A stretch of DNA of 12,260 bases from UKL13-2 sp044228625 (GCA_044228625.1 JBGAUM010000101.1:1-12260), one strand, 5' to 3'; positions 1-7,521 are shown, numbered from the stretch's first letter. Numbers and translations: made by a program. The notes: a model not told the origin generated them from the letters alone.

Positions 1-183
1 TCCTTGCCAAGCTCGGTGGCGCGTTTCGAATCGTTCCAGACGGCGGGGTCTTCGGTCAGCCGGTTGACTTCAAGAAGACGCTCGGATTTGGCGTCGAAGT
101 CAAAGATACCTCCGCAATTCGACCGTCCGGGCGGTCAAATTGGTCAAGGCGTTGGAAATGGCATTTAGCTGATCGGCTTCCAT
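1..183 (-). CDS. prfB: Peptide chain release factor 2 (RF2), N-terminal part, programmed +1 frameshift, cut by left edge
   Basis: RF2 recognises UGA and UAA stop codons in the ribosomal A site and triggers release of the finished protein. Reading starts at ATG 183-181 (MEADQLNAISNALTNL...) and reaches a stop TGA at 102-100 after 27 codons, ending ...ELRRYL. Skipping one T continues the reading as DFDAKSERLLEVNRLTEDPAVW... to the window edge. That is the conserved RF2 N terminus (E. coli ...LRGYL / DYDAKKERLEEVN...PDVWN). ATG 183 is the only plausible start, because the frame meets a TAA upstream before any other start codon. No strong ribosome binding site is visible. The catalytic GGQ domain lies beyond the left edge. 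In many proteobacteria lysS follows prfB, which cannot be checked here. Identification is very secure despite the short visible part. Confidence 0.95.
99..114 (-). promoter_or_regulatory. prfB: prfB autoregulatory +1 frameshift site (internal Shine-Dalgarno plus CTT TGA C)
   Basis: On the minus strand the sequence is CGGAGG TAT CTT TGA C. A Shine-Dalgarno-like GGAGG lies three bases before the slippery CTT (105-103), which is followed by stop TGA (102-100) and then C, the poor-termination context. Spacing and CTTTGAC match the well-known RF2 recoding element. When RF2 is scarce, termination at UGA is slow, the ribosome slips +1 and full-length RF2 is made, giving negative feedback. This is seen directly; the mechanism comes from knowledge of the family. 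Confidence 0.95.
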
Positions 184-218
184 GGGCTGCAAAGAATACA
201 AAAGTGTTGTGGCCGCGA

Positions 219-224
219 ATTATA
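219..224 (-). promoter_or_regulatory. Probable -10 box of the prfB promoter
   Basis: A perfect TATAAT lies on the minus strand 36 bases before the prfB ATG, which would put the transcript start near 212 and leave a leader of about 30 bases. The -35 is poor: at 17-base spacing the hexamer is TTCGGC (247-242). A better TTGACC (259-254) is 29 bases away, too far for a sigma-70 promoter. The rest of the gap between prfB and the SDR gene (184-369) holds nothing else that I recognise. Confidence 0.5.
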
Positions 225-369
225 TCGAACGTACCGCGACCGCCGAATAGCCAGGTCAACTCAATCGCTCAATTGGCGAAAGCCCACCCATGGCGTGGTG
301 CTCGAAGAAAAACCCGGTCGAACGCAGCGACAGCCAACAGGATTGGAAGTCTGCCGCCTGTTGTAGGGC

Positions 370-1002
370 TCAGGCAATGGACTCCGACTCAATGACTTTG
401 GTGCCGGTGCGCGATTGCAGCGTGGTCGACATTAGGGTTTTCGCCACGGCCTCTGCGGCCACGGGGCGCAGGCGGCGCGCGGGCCCGACCATCAATGGCG
501 CCAGAATGCGTGAAATGGCGATTCCCACGCGTTCGCCGGGCCGCGATTCCGGGCGGTCTCCCAAGAGAAAGGAGGGGCGCACAATCACAAGTGATTCAAA
601 TCCGATTGATTTCAATGCCTCTTCCGCCTCGCCTTTCACCCGGTTGTAAAACACGCGAGATTTCGCGTTTGCACCCAACGCAGAGACAACGCCAAAATGC
701 CTTGCGCCGGCCAAATTCGCTGCACGCGCAAAATTCACCACCATCGCCAAATCCACTTCACGGAATGCCGCTTGCGATCCGGCTTTCTTGATTGTCGTTC
801 CCAAGCAGCAGAACGCGGCGTCCATCGGTGAGAGTTCAGGAGACGCCCCCAAGGTGCTTCGCACGAACTCGACCTTCTCCGAGGTCGTCGAAGGTGCATT
901 GCGACCCACGGCAAGGATGTGCGAGACGCCGGAGTTCGCCTCGAGCAGTTGCAGGAGCCGGGAGCCGACAAGCCCGGTTGCGCCGGCAATCGCGACGTTC
1001 AT
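370..1002 (-). CDS. NAD(P)-binding atypical SDR-family protein, YraR/TIP30-like
   Basis: A 210-residue Rossmann-fold protein. The nucleotide-binding glycine motif GATGLVG is at residues 7-13. An SDR-like catalytic arrangement follows: Ser107 in VVSALGAN, then Tyr119 and Lys123 in FYNRVKGEAEEAL (YxxxK). FCCLGTT at 64-70 and VRPSFLLGDR at 141-150 are signature stretches shared with E. coli YraR, which has nearly the same length, and with eukaryotic TIP30/HTATIP2. The substrate is unknown for this family; an oxidoreductase role is inferred from fold and motif. The start lies 22 bases after the stop of the upstream acyltransferase on the same strand, with no clear ribosome binding site, which suggests an operon with coupled translation. 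Its place behind WS/DGAT hints at lipid or aldehyde/ketone metabolism, but nothing in the sequence proves that. Confidence 0.85.
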   Translation of the reverse strand: MNVAIAGATGLVGSRLLQLLEANSGVSHILAVGRNAPSTTSEKVEFVRSTLGASPELSPMDAAFCCLGTTIKKAGSQAAFREVDLAMVVNFARAANLAGARHFGVVSALGANAKSRVFYNRVKGEAEEALKSIGFESLVIVRPSFLLGDRPESRPGERVGIAISRILAPLMVGPARRLRPVAAEAVAKTLMSTTLQSRTGTKVIESESIA

Positions 1003-1024
1003 GGATTACGCGGATCGGTCCGGC

Positions 1025-2557
1025 CTAGTCCCGCTTGAACCGCCGTTTTGGCGGACTGGGTTCGGACGCGCTGCCCCCAAACGCCTTCTCGAGCTCCGGC
1101 TCGAATTCCGGGCCATACGGCCCCATGAGCGTCTGCATGACCAGGCGCTCGAATTCGTCGCCAAAGCGATTGATGATCGTGTCTGGATCGGGCACCAGCC
1201 CGGCATCGGTGATGAGGCCGAACTGAACCTTTCCGTTGTACGTGAGGATCGACACGCCCATGCCGATTCCCCCCGACTGCGGGACCCAGAAATCGATTTC
1301 GTCGATCTCGCGACCCGCAAAGAACAGGGGTTTTTGCGGCCCGGGAACGTTGGTCATGACCGCCGTCGCGTTGCGGCCAATCAGGGCGCCGATTTGATCC
1401 TGAAGGATTTTCGGACCCATGCCGAGCGCGGACAACAGCACAAAAGCGACGATGGGTTGCGCCGATCCTTTCAGTTCCTGCATCCGCGACCTTACCACTC
1501 GCATCCGCTCGATCGGATCGTCCACGCCGATGGGCAGTTCAACAAACACCAGGCCAAACTGGTTGCCCAGGTCGCCGGCCTTTTCGACCGGTCTCAAATT
1601 TACGGGCACCACGGCACGAATTTCGATGCCCTCCGTGGAGTCGCCTTTCTTTTCCAGGTAGTCGCGCAATGCACCGGCCGCAGTGGCCAACAGCACATCA
1701 TTGACCGATCCCCCCAGTGTTTTGCCCACGACCTTCACTTCGGCAAGTGAAAGGGGCTCGCACCAGGCCACGCGCTTCTTGCCGGTGAGCAACCCCTTGT
1801 AGCGGGTTTGCGAATCCGGATCCATCATCGCGATCTTGCGCAATTCGTCCGCGAGTTCCATGCCCTTGGTGGCGAACTCGCGCATCGTGGCCGGGTCTTT
1901 GGCAATTTCCAGGCCCTGTTCAACAATGCCACGTGTCAGTTTCATGGCTCCAGACCAAACGCTCGCCATCGGCTTGGTCACGCTGGTCCAGAAATCGAGT
2001 TCGGAAGCGGCTGGCCCGGGATTTTTCCTGTCACGCAGTGCCGGTTTGATGAGGCTCTTCTCGGCAGTGTCGCCGGTCATCGACATCATCACACCGATCA
2101 GTGCAATGCCGTCGGCATAACAATGATGAATGCGCGTGAGGAGCGCGGAACCGCCCTGGTAGTTTTCGATCAGTTGGAATTGCCAGAGCGGTTTGGTGAA
2201 ATCGAGGCTCGTACCGGCCATTTGGCTGACGTAATCCTCGAGCTCACGCTTGCCGGCCTTGCCGGGAAGCTTTGCGCGCTTCACGTGGTTCTTGATGTCG
2301 AAGTTCCGGTCGTCCTCCCACCACGCACCCGTCGGGTCCTGCACGGCTTTCTGTTTGAACCGCGGATAGATCAGGAATCGTTGCTCGATGGCATTGACGA
2401 GTTTCTTGTAATCGATCCTTTCGCGAAACATCATCACCCCGACGATCATCATCAGGTTGGACGGATGTTCCATGCGGAGCCATGCCGTATCGACGCCGGA
2501 CATGCGCTCGCGATTACCGATTTTGATATTGGGCAGGCTGGGGATGGTCGCCATCAT
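1025..2557 (-). CDS. Wax ester synthase / diacylglycerol O-acyltransferase (WS/DGAT)
   Basis: A 510-residue bifunctional acyltransferase of the bacterial AtfA type. It transfers the acyl group of acyl-CoA to fatty alcohols (wax esters) or diacylglycerol (triacylglycerol), normally at the inner face of the cytoplasmic membrane where storage lipid droplets form. The catalytic HHxxxDG motif is present as HHCYADG at 144-150. Other family marks are PLWQ (123-126), the NDVLLA stretch with Asn286-Asp287, VPVNLRP (317-323), GNQFG (331-335) and TNVPGP (402-407). Length is usual for the family, with no truncation. The start is ATG ATG at 2557-2552 without a clear ribosome binding site. A later in-frame ATG at codon 19 (RERMSGVDTAWLRM) is possible, although the family usually keeps the residues before it. 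It is followed by the SDR gene and is divergent from acyl-CoA-binding protein. Confidence 0.95.
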   Translation of the reverse strand: MMATIPSLPNIKIGNRERMSGVDTAWLRMEHPSNLMMIVGVMMFRERIDYKKLVNAIEQRFLIYPRFKQKAVQDPTGAWWEDDRNFDIKNHVKRAKLPGKAGKRELEDYVSQMAGTSLDFTKPLWQFQLIENYQGGSALLTRIHHCYADGIALIGVMMSMTGDTAEKSLIKPALRDRKNPGPAASELDFWTSVTKPMASVWSGAMKLTRGIVEQGLEIAKDPATMREFATKGMELADELRKIAMMDPDSQTRYKGLLTGKKRVAWCEPLSLAEVKVVGKTLGGSVNDVLLATAAGALRDYLEKKGDSTEGIEIRAVVPVNLRPVEKAGDLGNQFGLVFVELPIGVDDPIERMRVVRSRMQELKGSAQPIVAFVLLSALGMGPKILQDQIGALIGRNATAVMTNVPGPQKPLFFAGREIDEIDFWVPQSGGIGMGVSILTYNGKVQFGLITDAGLVPDPDTIINRFGDEFERLVMQTLMGPYGPEFEPELEKAFGGSASEPSPPKRRFKRD

Positions 2558-2776
2558 GATGGGTGCGTGGGACGTTTCTAGCGTCCATTTTGTTGTCGTT
2601 GCGTCGTGCGCCCCATTTCAGTGCGCGCGGCGTCCTCCGAAAAACCCCCTTCGCTCCCGGGCATTTCCACTCCGAGGCGAATCAGCTAGAGTTACTTTAG
2701 CCTGTGTTCAATCCCAAGAAAACCCCCGCAAAGGCTAAAAAGCCCGCCGCACACCATTTATTGGAGGAGTTTTTGC
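2558..2776. promoter_or_regulatory. Divergent promoter region between WS/DGAT and ACBP
   Basis: These 219 bases separate the starts of the two divergent lipid genes and should hold both promoters. I could not find a convincing -35/-10 pair in either direction. Two small stem-loops are visible: GGACG/CGTCC (2570-2574 and 2582-2586), just upstream of the acyltransferase start, and GGCT-AAAA-AGCC (2733-2744), ahead of ACBP. Both are too short to interpret. Confidence 0.35.
2763..2769 (+). promoter_or_regulatory. Strong ribosome binding site of the ACBP gene
   Basis: GGAGGAG lies seven bases before ATG 2777, a near-ideal Shine-Dalgarno match and spacing. It fixes the start and suggests high expression, unlike the weak sites of the acyltransferase and SDR genes. 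Confidence 0.85.
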
Positions 2777-3040
2777 ATGTCTGATCTCAAGAAACAGTTC
2801 GACAAAGCCACCAAAGACGTCACAAAAGCCAAAAAAGACCCTGGCAATGAAATGAAACTGCGCCTTTATGCGCATTTCAAGCAATCCACCGAGGGCGACG
2901 TTTCCGGAGACAAGCCGGGGTTTACCGATTTTGTCGGCCGTGCCAAGTACGATGCCTGGGCGAAAATCAAGGGAATGAGTCAGGACGATGCCATGAAGGC
3001 GTACGTCAAGCTTGTCGACCGCGTGCTCAAGGAAGAGTGA
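2777..3040 (+). CDS. Acyl-CoA-binding protein (ACBP)
   Basis: An 87-residue cytosolic four-helix protein that binds medium- and long-chain acyl-CoA and carries it between enzymes. Full family length is present. The signature blocks are LYAHFKQSTEGD (30-41), the stretch from PGFTDFVGRAKYDAWAKI (47-64) and KGMSQDDAMKAYVKLV (65-80). The ligand-contacting residues known from bovine ACBP (Tyr28, Lys32, Lys54, Tyr73) appear three positions later as Tyr31, Lys35, Lys57 and Tyr76. The start is set by a strong ribosome binding site. It lies back-to-back with WS/DGAT, which consumes acyl-CoA, so it may feed that enzyme with substrate; this is inference from context. ACBP is common in eukaryotes and scattered in bacteria. 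Confidence 0.95.
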   Translation: MSDLKKQFDKATKDVTKAKKDPGNEMKLRLYAHFKQSTEGDVSGDKPGFTDFVGRAKYDAWAKIKGMSQDDAMKAYVKLVDRVLKEE

Positions 3041-3087
3041 AGTCCCAGCAGTTTCAGTTGGTAACCAAGCAAAAGTCTATGATGGAC

Positions 3088-3121
3088 GGGCCTTCTGAGC
3101 CGAAAACCGCCCAGAAGGCCC
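3088..3121 (+). terminator. Ten-base-pair stem-loop behind ACBP, possible terminator
   Basis: A perfect inverted repeat, GGGCCTTCTG (3088-3097) and CAGAAGGCCC (3112-3121) with a 14-base loop, begins 47 bases after the ACBP stop. The bases after it (TCCAGTCAATGACTTTT) lack an immediate T-run, so it may be a weak or factor-assisted terminator or an mRNA 3' stabiliser. It sits between convergent genes and could serve both strands. The rest of 3041-3293 holds only short palindromes (TTGGTAACCAA at 3058-3068, GTCGCGCGAC at 3249-3258, GTTATAAC at 3264-3271) of no clear meaning. Confidence 0.5.
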
Positions 3122-3293
3122 TCCAGTCAATGACTTTTACCGTCGACCGCTGTTGACCACGCTTCAGCGCGACTGAATCCGATCAACCCTGTTGGAAATC
3201 AGATCCTCGGCGCCGCTGCTTGGAAACGCTTTCGGATGAGCGATGGGCGTCGCGCGACCCCGTGTTATAACGGATTGTTTTAATAACCAGCGC

Positions 3294-5096
3294 TCATTTC
3301 GGGCGGTGGGTGAACCACGCCATGAAGACGGTGCCGTCCGCATTGCGATCCAGGAACCACCCCTCGCCTGAGCGTGCGTCTCCCCCCCACCAATGCCCGT
3401 TCATCCAGCTTTTGTCTGCCGAGGCAATGCCCTGCTGTTGGCAACGCTGGGATGATTCGTTGTCGAAAAACCGTTGCACATTGTACGAGCCCGTTCCGAA
3501 TTGAGCGCTGTTGGCGCCGGTCGAATCCCAACTGAATCGGGCCGTGGTGCAGGTGAGGAATTCGATGCGGATGGTGCCCCAGCGCTTGACCGTCAATTCG
3601 CTGAACTTGAGCCCCGGGCCAAACGATGTTCCCGTTCCGGTGAACATTTCGGGCAAGTTCAGGATGTTGCCTTCCAGTTTATTGTTGCCGACCACCCAGA
3701 ATTGCGACCCGATCTGAGTCGAGTCGGGTACCGGTGCCGCAGTGGATGCGGGCCGGTGCGTGAACCAGGAGAAAAACACGGTACCGTCTTGGCGCCGATC
3801 GAGAAACAGCCCCTCGCCGGAGCGAGCATCTCCGCCCCACCAATGGCCTGCAATCCAACTTTTGTCCGTGCCGTCCACACCAGTGGCAGTGCAGCGCGCG
3901 TCGTTCTCATTGGCAAAAAATCGTGTGATCTCGTACTCGCCATCGCCGAAATTGGCGGTGTTGGTTCCCGTTGATCGCCAGCTGAACCGCGCGCGTGTGC
4001 AGGACAGCCATTCGATGCGCGCGCTGCCCCAGCGCTTGATCGAGAGCTCGGAAAACTTCAGCCCGTCGCCAAACGACGTACCGGTTCCGGTGTAAACGTT
4101 TGGAAGGTCGAGTACCCTGCCATTCAGCGGCGCGTCGCCGACGACCCAAAACTGCGTCCCAATCTGGGTCTGATCGACGCTGGGCAGCGAGATGGGTACG
4201 ACGGCGATGAATGTCGACCCGGACAGGCCGCCGGAACCTGCGCTAACGAGGGTGCCGAGTCGGGCGCCGGTCGCAGGGTCGATCTTCACGACCGAATCAC
4301 TGGTTGCCACCAGGAGGTTTCCGTCTGGCGCATAGGCGGCCATCGTTGCAACTGGAAAACCCCGCGCGAGTTCGGTCAGCGACCCATCGGAGAATCTCCA
4401 TTTCATCACTTGGCCGGATTGCTCGGTGACGAGAAAGAAGTATTCACGGTCCTTGGACAGCAAAAGGCCGCGCGGCCGCGAAATGCCTCCCTGGCGGGCC
4501 GGGATGGCGACACTGGTGGTGTTGGACCGAGGATCGAATCGAATGACGTTGTGCGAGTTGTAGCCTGGGACATACAGATTGCCGTCCGGGCCAAAGCTCG
4601 TGCCAATTTCAGGACCGCTGATCCCGGAGGCACCGGCCGGAAAGGCGGCCCCGAGCAGCGTGCCGTTCCGGTCAAATTTCTTGACGTCGTTACTGTCGTA
4701 TCCGGCCACGTACACGGTTCCATCCGCGGCAAAGTCGATGGACAACGGCCCCATGGGCGGTGTCGTTGCAAAGACGCCTGCATGTTCGAGCGTGTCCGGC
4801 TTGTATTTGTGGATGGACCGCCCAAGCTCGGCAACCACATAAATCAACCCGTCAGGCCCGACACGAATGGCTTGCGCGCCATTCAGGCGATTGGCCGTAT
4901 CCAGGGTGCGAAGAAAAGCGCCGGTACAGGCGTCATAGACGTGCACGTTGCCGCTGAAATAGCCGCTGACCAGCAGCCGGTGCCCGCAGGTGGTTTGGGC
5001 GGGCGCGGCCATTGGCAGCCATAGACAGGTCAAAAGGGAGAAAACCTGGAACAGGGCTTTTCGGGAGAAGAGTGGGCTGAGACGATGGATGCGCAT
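3294..5096 (-). CDS. Secreted beta-propeller (NHL/SMP-30-like) protein with two C-terminal 150-residue repeats
   Basis: A 600-residue exported protein. Residues 1-33 look like a signal peptide: basic start MRIHRL, hydrophobic core, ending APAQ. Residues 40-300 hold blade-like repeats with GPDGLIYVV, AADGTVYVAGY, GPDGNLYVPGY and APDGNLLVAT, typical of NHL/SMP-30-like propellers. Residues 301-600 are two tandem copies 150 residues apart: TQIGTQFWVVG (310) versus TQIGSQFWVVG (460), and GHWWGGDARSGEG (417 versus 567). Copies are about two-thirds identical by hand alignment, without gaps. The WW..ARSGEG.FLD...GTVF..WFTHRP stretch resembles a domain of unknown function often seen at the C terminus of secreted beta/gammaproteobacterial proteins. 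ATG 5096 was chosen because the signal peptide begins there; the open frame extends upstream to 5537 only as an overlap with the regulator gene. Function unknown; extracellular or periplasmic binding is a guess. Confidence 0.8.
   Translation of the reverse strand: MRIHRLSPLFSRKALFQVFSLLTCLWLPMAAPAQTTCGHRLLVSGYFSGNVHVYDACTGAFLRTLDTANRLNGAQAIRVGPDGLIYVVAELGRSIHKYKPDTLEHAGVFATTPPMGPLSIDFAADGTVYVAGYDSNDVKKFDRNGTLLGAAFPAGASGISGPEIGTSFGPDGNLYVPGYNSHNVIRFDPRSNTTSVAIPARQGGISRPRGLLLSKDREYFFLVTEQSGQVMKWRFSDGSLTELARGFPVATMAAYAPDGNLLVATSDSVVKIDPATGARLGTLVSAGSGGLSGSTFIAVVPISLPSVDQTQIGTQFWVVGDAPLNGRVLDLPNVYTGTGTSFGDGLKFSELSIKRWGSARIEWLSCTRARFSWRSTGTNTANFGDGEYEITRFFANENDARCTATGVDGTDKSWIAGHWWGGDARSGEGLFLDRRQDGTVFFSWFTHRPASTAAPVPDSTQIGSQFWVVGNNKLEGNILNLPEMFTGTGTSFGPGLKFSELTVKRWGTIRIEFLTCTTARFSWDSTGANSAQFGTGSYNVQRFFDNESSQRCQQQGIASADKSWMNGHWWGGDARSGEGWFLDRNADGTVFMAWFTHRPK
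3297..4196 (-). repeat. Tandem duplication of 450 bases encoding the two C-terminal domains
   Basis: The coding stretch for residues 301-600 of the propeller protein is two units of exactly 450 bases, about 3747-4196 and 3297-3746. Matching landmarks, such as the codons for QFWVVG and for GHWWGGDARSGEG, recur at this period without insertion or deletion. DNA identity is visibly lower than in a recent duplication, with many third-position changes, so the event is old and length has been kept. Unit borders are approximate. Confidence 0.8.
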
Positions 5097-5199
5097 GGTC
5101 GATCCGGATGAAAGGAAAGGGCGCAGTCTGGTGATCACCCAAGGGGTTGTCCCTGCAAAAATCCTCCTTTTTTTCTCCGATTTGTCTTCATTTGGCGTA
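5097..5199. promoter_or_regulatory. Divergent promoter region with palindrome GGTGATCACC
   Basis: These 103 bases lie between the starts of the secreted propeller protein and the winged-helix regulator. A perfect ten-base palindrome GGTGATCACC sits at 5130-5139, 34 bases before the minus-strand ATG. The right half (about 5155-5198) is AT-rich, with a run of seven T. No clean sigma-70 hexamers could be paired. Direct control of the neighbouring gene by the regulator at this site is possible but unproven. Confidence 0.4.
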
Positions 5200-7425
5200 A
5201 TGAGCGTGTTCGCCAGTAATATCGCCGCCATGACCGCGACTGTTGATGCATCAGGGGGACGCCACCGCCACTTCCGCGTGGGTGAATTCACGGTTCGTCC
5301 GGAGTCCAACGAACTGGTGGGCCCCAGCGGCGTTCTCCGGCTCCGCCCGATCCTGATGGATTTGCTGGTGCGACTTGCACGGGATCCGGGGAAGCCGGTG
5401 TCGCGAGAAGCATTGATCTGCGACGTTTGGCCCCGGCGAATGGTCAACGACGAGGTGTTGTCACGCGCCGTGGCCGAGCTCCGGACGGTGTTGGGCGACT
5501 CCACGCGCGAACCGAGGTATGTCGAAACCTTGCCCAAGATCGGTTACCGCCTGGTGGCAGAAATCGCCACTTTGGAGTCGGTTCAGGACCTCGCCAGCCG
5601 GCACGTTGAGGCTTTGCAAGCCCCGAGTGCCGAACGAGCTGCGGTGCAAAGCGCAACCCCGCGGATCCCCGCCGGGACATTGACAGGCGTTTTGGCCTTG
5701 GGGGTGATCGGCATCGGCGTTTGGATCTGGAATGCGAATCGTGGTGATGTCGAAATATCCGGAACAAGCGCCCCCGCGGTATCCACCATCGCGCAGCGCC
5801 TGGCCGCGGCCGCGACATTTACGTCTGATGTGGGTCAGGAACAATTTCCGCGCTTCTCCCCGGACGGGAAGGTCATTGCATTCACACTTCGAACCAAAAC
5901 CGATGACGGCGCAAGCCATCAGGTGGCGCTTCAAGGCCTGGCGAAGCGCGACCGTGTCATCGTTGATTCAGGCAACGCGATCGCCGTGGGTCCGGTTTTC
6001 CATCCGGATGCCAAGCGGCTGGCCTATTTTCGGCAATCGAAAGGCGAAGGACCCTGTGGCATTGTGCTTCGCGACCTCGCCAAGGGTTCAGAAGATGTTC
6101 TGGTCGATTGCCGCAAGCGTCCGCGCCTGGTGTTTGATTGGTCCCCGGATGGCAAGCACTTGGTATATTCCGCAGCCGCAGCTGCAGACATGCCTGCAGG
6201 ATTGGTCCTGCTGGCGCTGGATAGCCGCGAATCACGTCGGCTCACCGGCGGATCTCCTGGCGAGGGGCATGACACTGCCCCACGCTACGACCCATCGGGG
6301 CGTCGCATTGCCTTCATGCGCGGGACAGACTCGCATCGTGAGGTCTGGACACTGGATCCATCAAATGAAGGCTCTGCGCGGCGTGTGGGGCCGTCTGAAG
6401 GGCAAATCTATGGATTGGCCTGGCTGGATACGGGCCGGCTCTTGGTGTCGGCGGATTGGCACGGTCCGAGGGCGCTGAATATTCTGGACGTCGAAACCGG
6501 CCGTGCAGAGCTGGCTGGTGCGATCGGTGCCCGGTACCCCGACGTCTCTACGACGGGCGCAATCGCATTCGAGTCGGCAACCTATCGTGCCGATTTGTGG
6601 GAATCGAACATTGGGACTCTTGGGCACGACGCACGTCTTTTGTGGCCATCCACGCGGTATACCAACCAGGCCGAATATTCGCCAGATGGCAAACGGGTGG
6701 TTTTTGCCTCCAATCGAGATGGGCTGGAACATCTCTATGTGGCCGACACGGGCGGCACGCCGCTTCGCTTGCCCCTCACGCAAGGTCAGCGCTATATCCG
6801 TCCGCATTGGTCCAAGGATGGGAAGCGAATCTACGCTACGCGCATCGAGGGTGGCGCCGGGAAACTGGCTTATGTCGGCATCGTTTTCGACCTGACACTG
6901 GGCAAGGAGACCGTGCTGACAACATTGGGCACTGCCGTGGCGGATGTGCGTGAATGGGACGCGTCCGGCGCCCTGCTGCTCGCCGAAAACGAACGTCACT
7001 CTTTCCGCTTGAGCATCGTGGACGCCAAGGGAACGAAGACTCGCCTGCCGCTCCCGCTGGTCAGCCAGTTCGATGTGCGTGGCAACCGGATGGCCTACAC
7101 CTTGCCCCAACTGAACGGGGTCACCGTCTGCGAGGTTCCGGCGCTGAAGTGCGAGCGTAAAGCGGTCGCCATCGGTGACGAAAACCGCTTCGAGTGGGCG
7201 CTGGGGGATGACGAGGTCTGGTTTCGGGGGAGGGATTCGCGCGGTGCCCCCAGACTCTTCCGGCATTCGTTCAAGGGAGATGCCGCCCAATCCTTTGAAT
7301 TTGCACCCACGGCGTCCGGGACCAATGTAGCGGTGAGCCCTTCCGGGAAGACCATTCTCCTGGCGCGGGAATCTGAGCCCGCCATCGATCTGTGGATTTC
7401 GCCTCCACCTTCCATCAAGCCTTAG
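5200..7425 (+). CDS. CadC/ToxR-like membrane-anchored transcription regulator with periplasmic TolB/PD40-like propeller
   Basis: A 741-residue one-component regulator. Residues about 24-118 form an OmpR/PhoB-type winged helix: FRVGEFTVRPESNELVG, the helix DEVLSRAVAELRTVLGD, then the wing RYVETLPKIGYRLVA. A linker is followed by one hydrophobic span (about 158-178, LTGVLALGVIGIGVWIW) fitting a single inner-membrane helix. The remainder (200-741) has propeller strands of the TolB/PD40 kind: FPRFSPDGKVIAFT, APRYDPSGRRIAFMRG, AEYSPDGKRVVFASNRDG and RPHWSKDGKRIYATR, expected in the periplasm. DNA binding in the cytoplasm would respond to an envelope signal, as in CadC and ToxR. ATG 5200 was chosen so that the frame does not run into the divergent gene; ATG 5230 is an alternative and neither has a clear ribosome binding site. 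The ligand is unknown. Confidence 0.85.
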   Translation: MSVFASNIAAMTATVDASGGRHRHFRVGEFTVRPESNELVGPSGVLRLRPILMDLLVRLARDPGKPVSREALICDVWPRRMVNDEVLSRAVAELRTVLGDSTREPRYVETLPKIGYRLVAEIATLESVQDLASRHVEALQAPSAERAAVQSATPRIPAGTLTGVLALGVIGIGVWIWNANRGDVEISGTSAPAVSTIAQRLAAAATFTSDVGQEQFPRFSPDGKVIAFTLRTKTDDGASHQVALQGLAKRDRVIVDSGNAIAVGPVFHPDAKRLAYFRQSKGEGPCGIVLRDLAKGSEDVLVDCRKRPRLVFDWSPDGKHLVYSAAAAADMPAGLVLLALDSRESRRLTGGSPGEGHDTAPRYDPSGRRIAFMRGTDSHREVWTLDPSNEGSARRVGPSEGQIYGLAWLDTGRLLVSADWHGPRALNILDVETGRAELAGAIGARYPDVSTTGAIAFESATYRADLWESNIGTLGHDARLLWPSTRYTNQAEYSPDGKRVVFASNRDGLEHLYVADTGGTPLRLPLTQGQRYIRPHWSKDGKRIYATRIEGGAGKLAYVGIVFDLTLGKETVLTTLGTAVADVREWDASGALLLAENERHSFRLSIVDAKGTKTRLPLPLVSQFDVRGNRMAYTLPQLNGVTVCEVPALKCERKAVAIGDENRFEWALGDDEVWFRGRDSRGAPRLFRHSFKGDAAQSFEFAPTASGTNVAVSPSGKTILLARESEPAIDLWISPPPSIKP

Positions 7426-7482
7426 CAGGCCATGCGCACATCGTCGGTTTGACCGTGGCCCCGGCCCCGACGGCCCCGGAAG

Positions 7483-7516
7483 AAAAAAAACCCCGAATCC
7501 TTGCGGATTCAGGGTT
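7483..7516 (-). terminator. Rho-independent terminator of the phasin gene
   Basis: On the minus strand AACCCTGAATCC, loop GCAA, GGATTCGGGGTT is followed by a run of T (complement of A at 7483-7490). The stem is 12 base pairs with one U-G wobble and a GNRA-type tetraloop, a textbook intrinsic terminator. It lies about 70 bases after the TAA at 7584, supporting that stop as the natural end of the phasin. Confidence 0.92.
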
Positions 7517-7521
7517 CAAAA

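Noticed and set aside
56..259. 67-residue minus-strand frame at the left edge
   Set aside because: It is the third frame across prfB and its promoter. The real coding is in the other two frames, joined at CTTTGAC.
254..259. TTGACC as the -35 of the prfB promoter
   Set aside because: The spacer to TATAAT would be 29 bases, too long.
788..2581. Long plus-strand open frames (320 and 257 residues) opposite the WS/DGAT and SDR genes
   Set aside because: Arg/His-rich translations without motifs, antisense to a gene with complete family motifs; typical of GC-rich shadow frames.
5097..5537. N-terminal extension of the secreted propeller protein's open frame, which would give 747 residues
   Set aside because: It overlaps the winged-helix domain of the divergent regulator, lacks family features, and would bury a good signal peptide.
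6361..7290. Minus-strand 309-residue frame opposite the regulator
   Set aside because: No recognisable motif, and the plus strand has clear PD40-like strands throughout.
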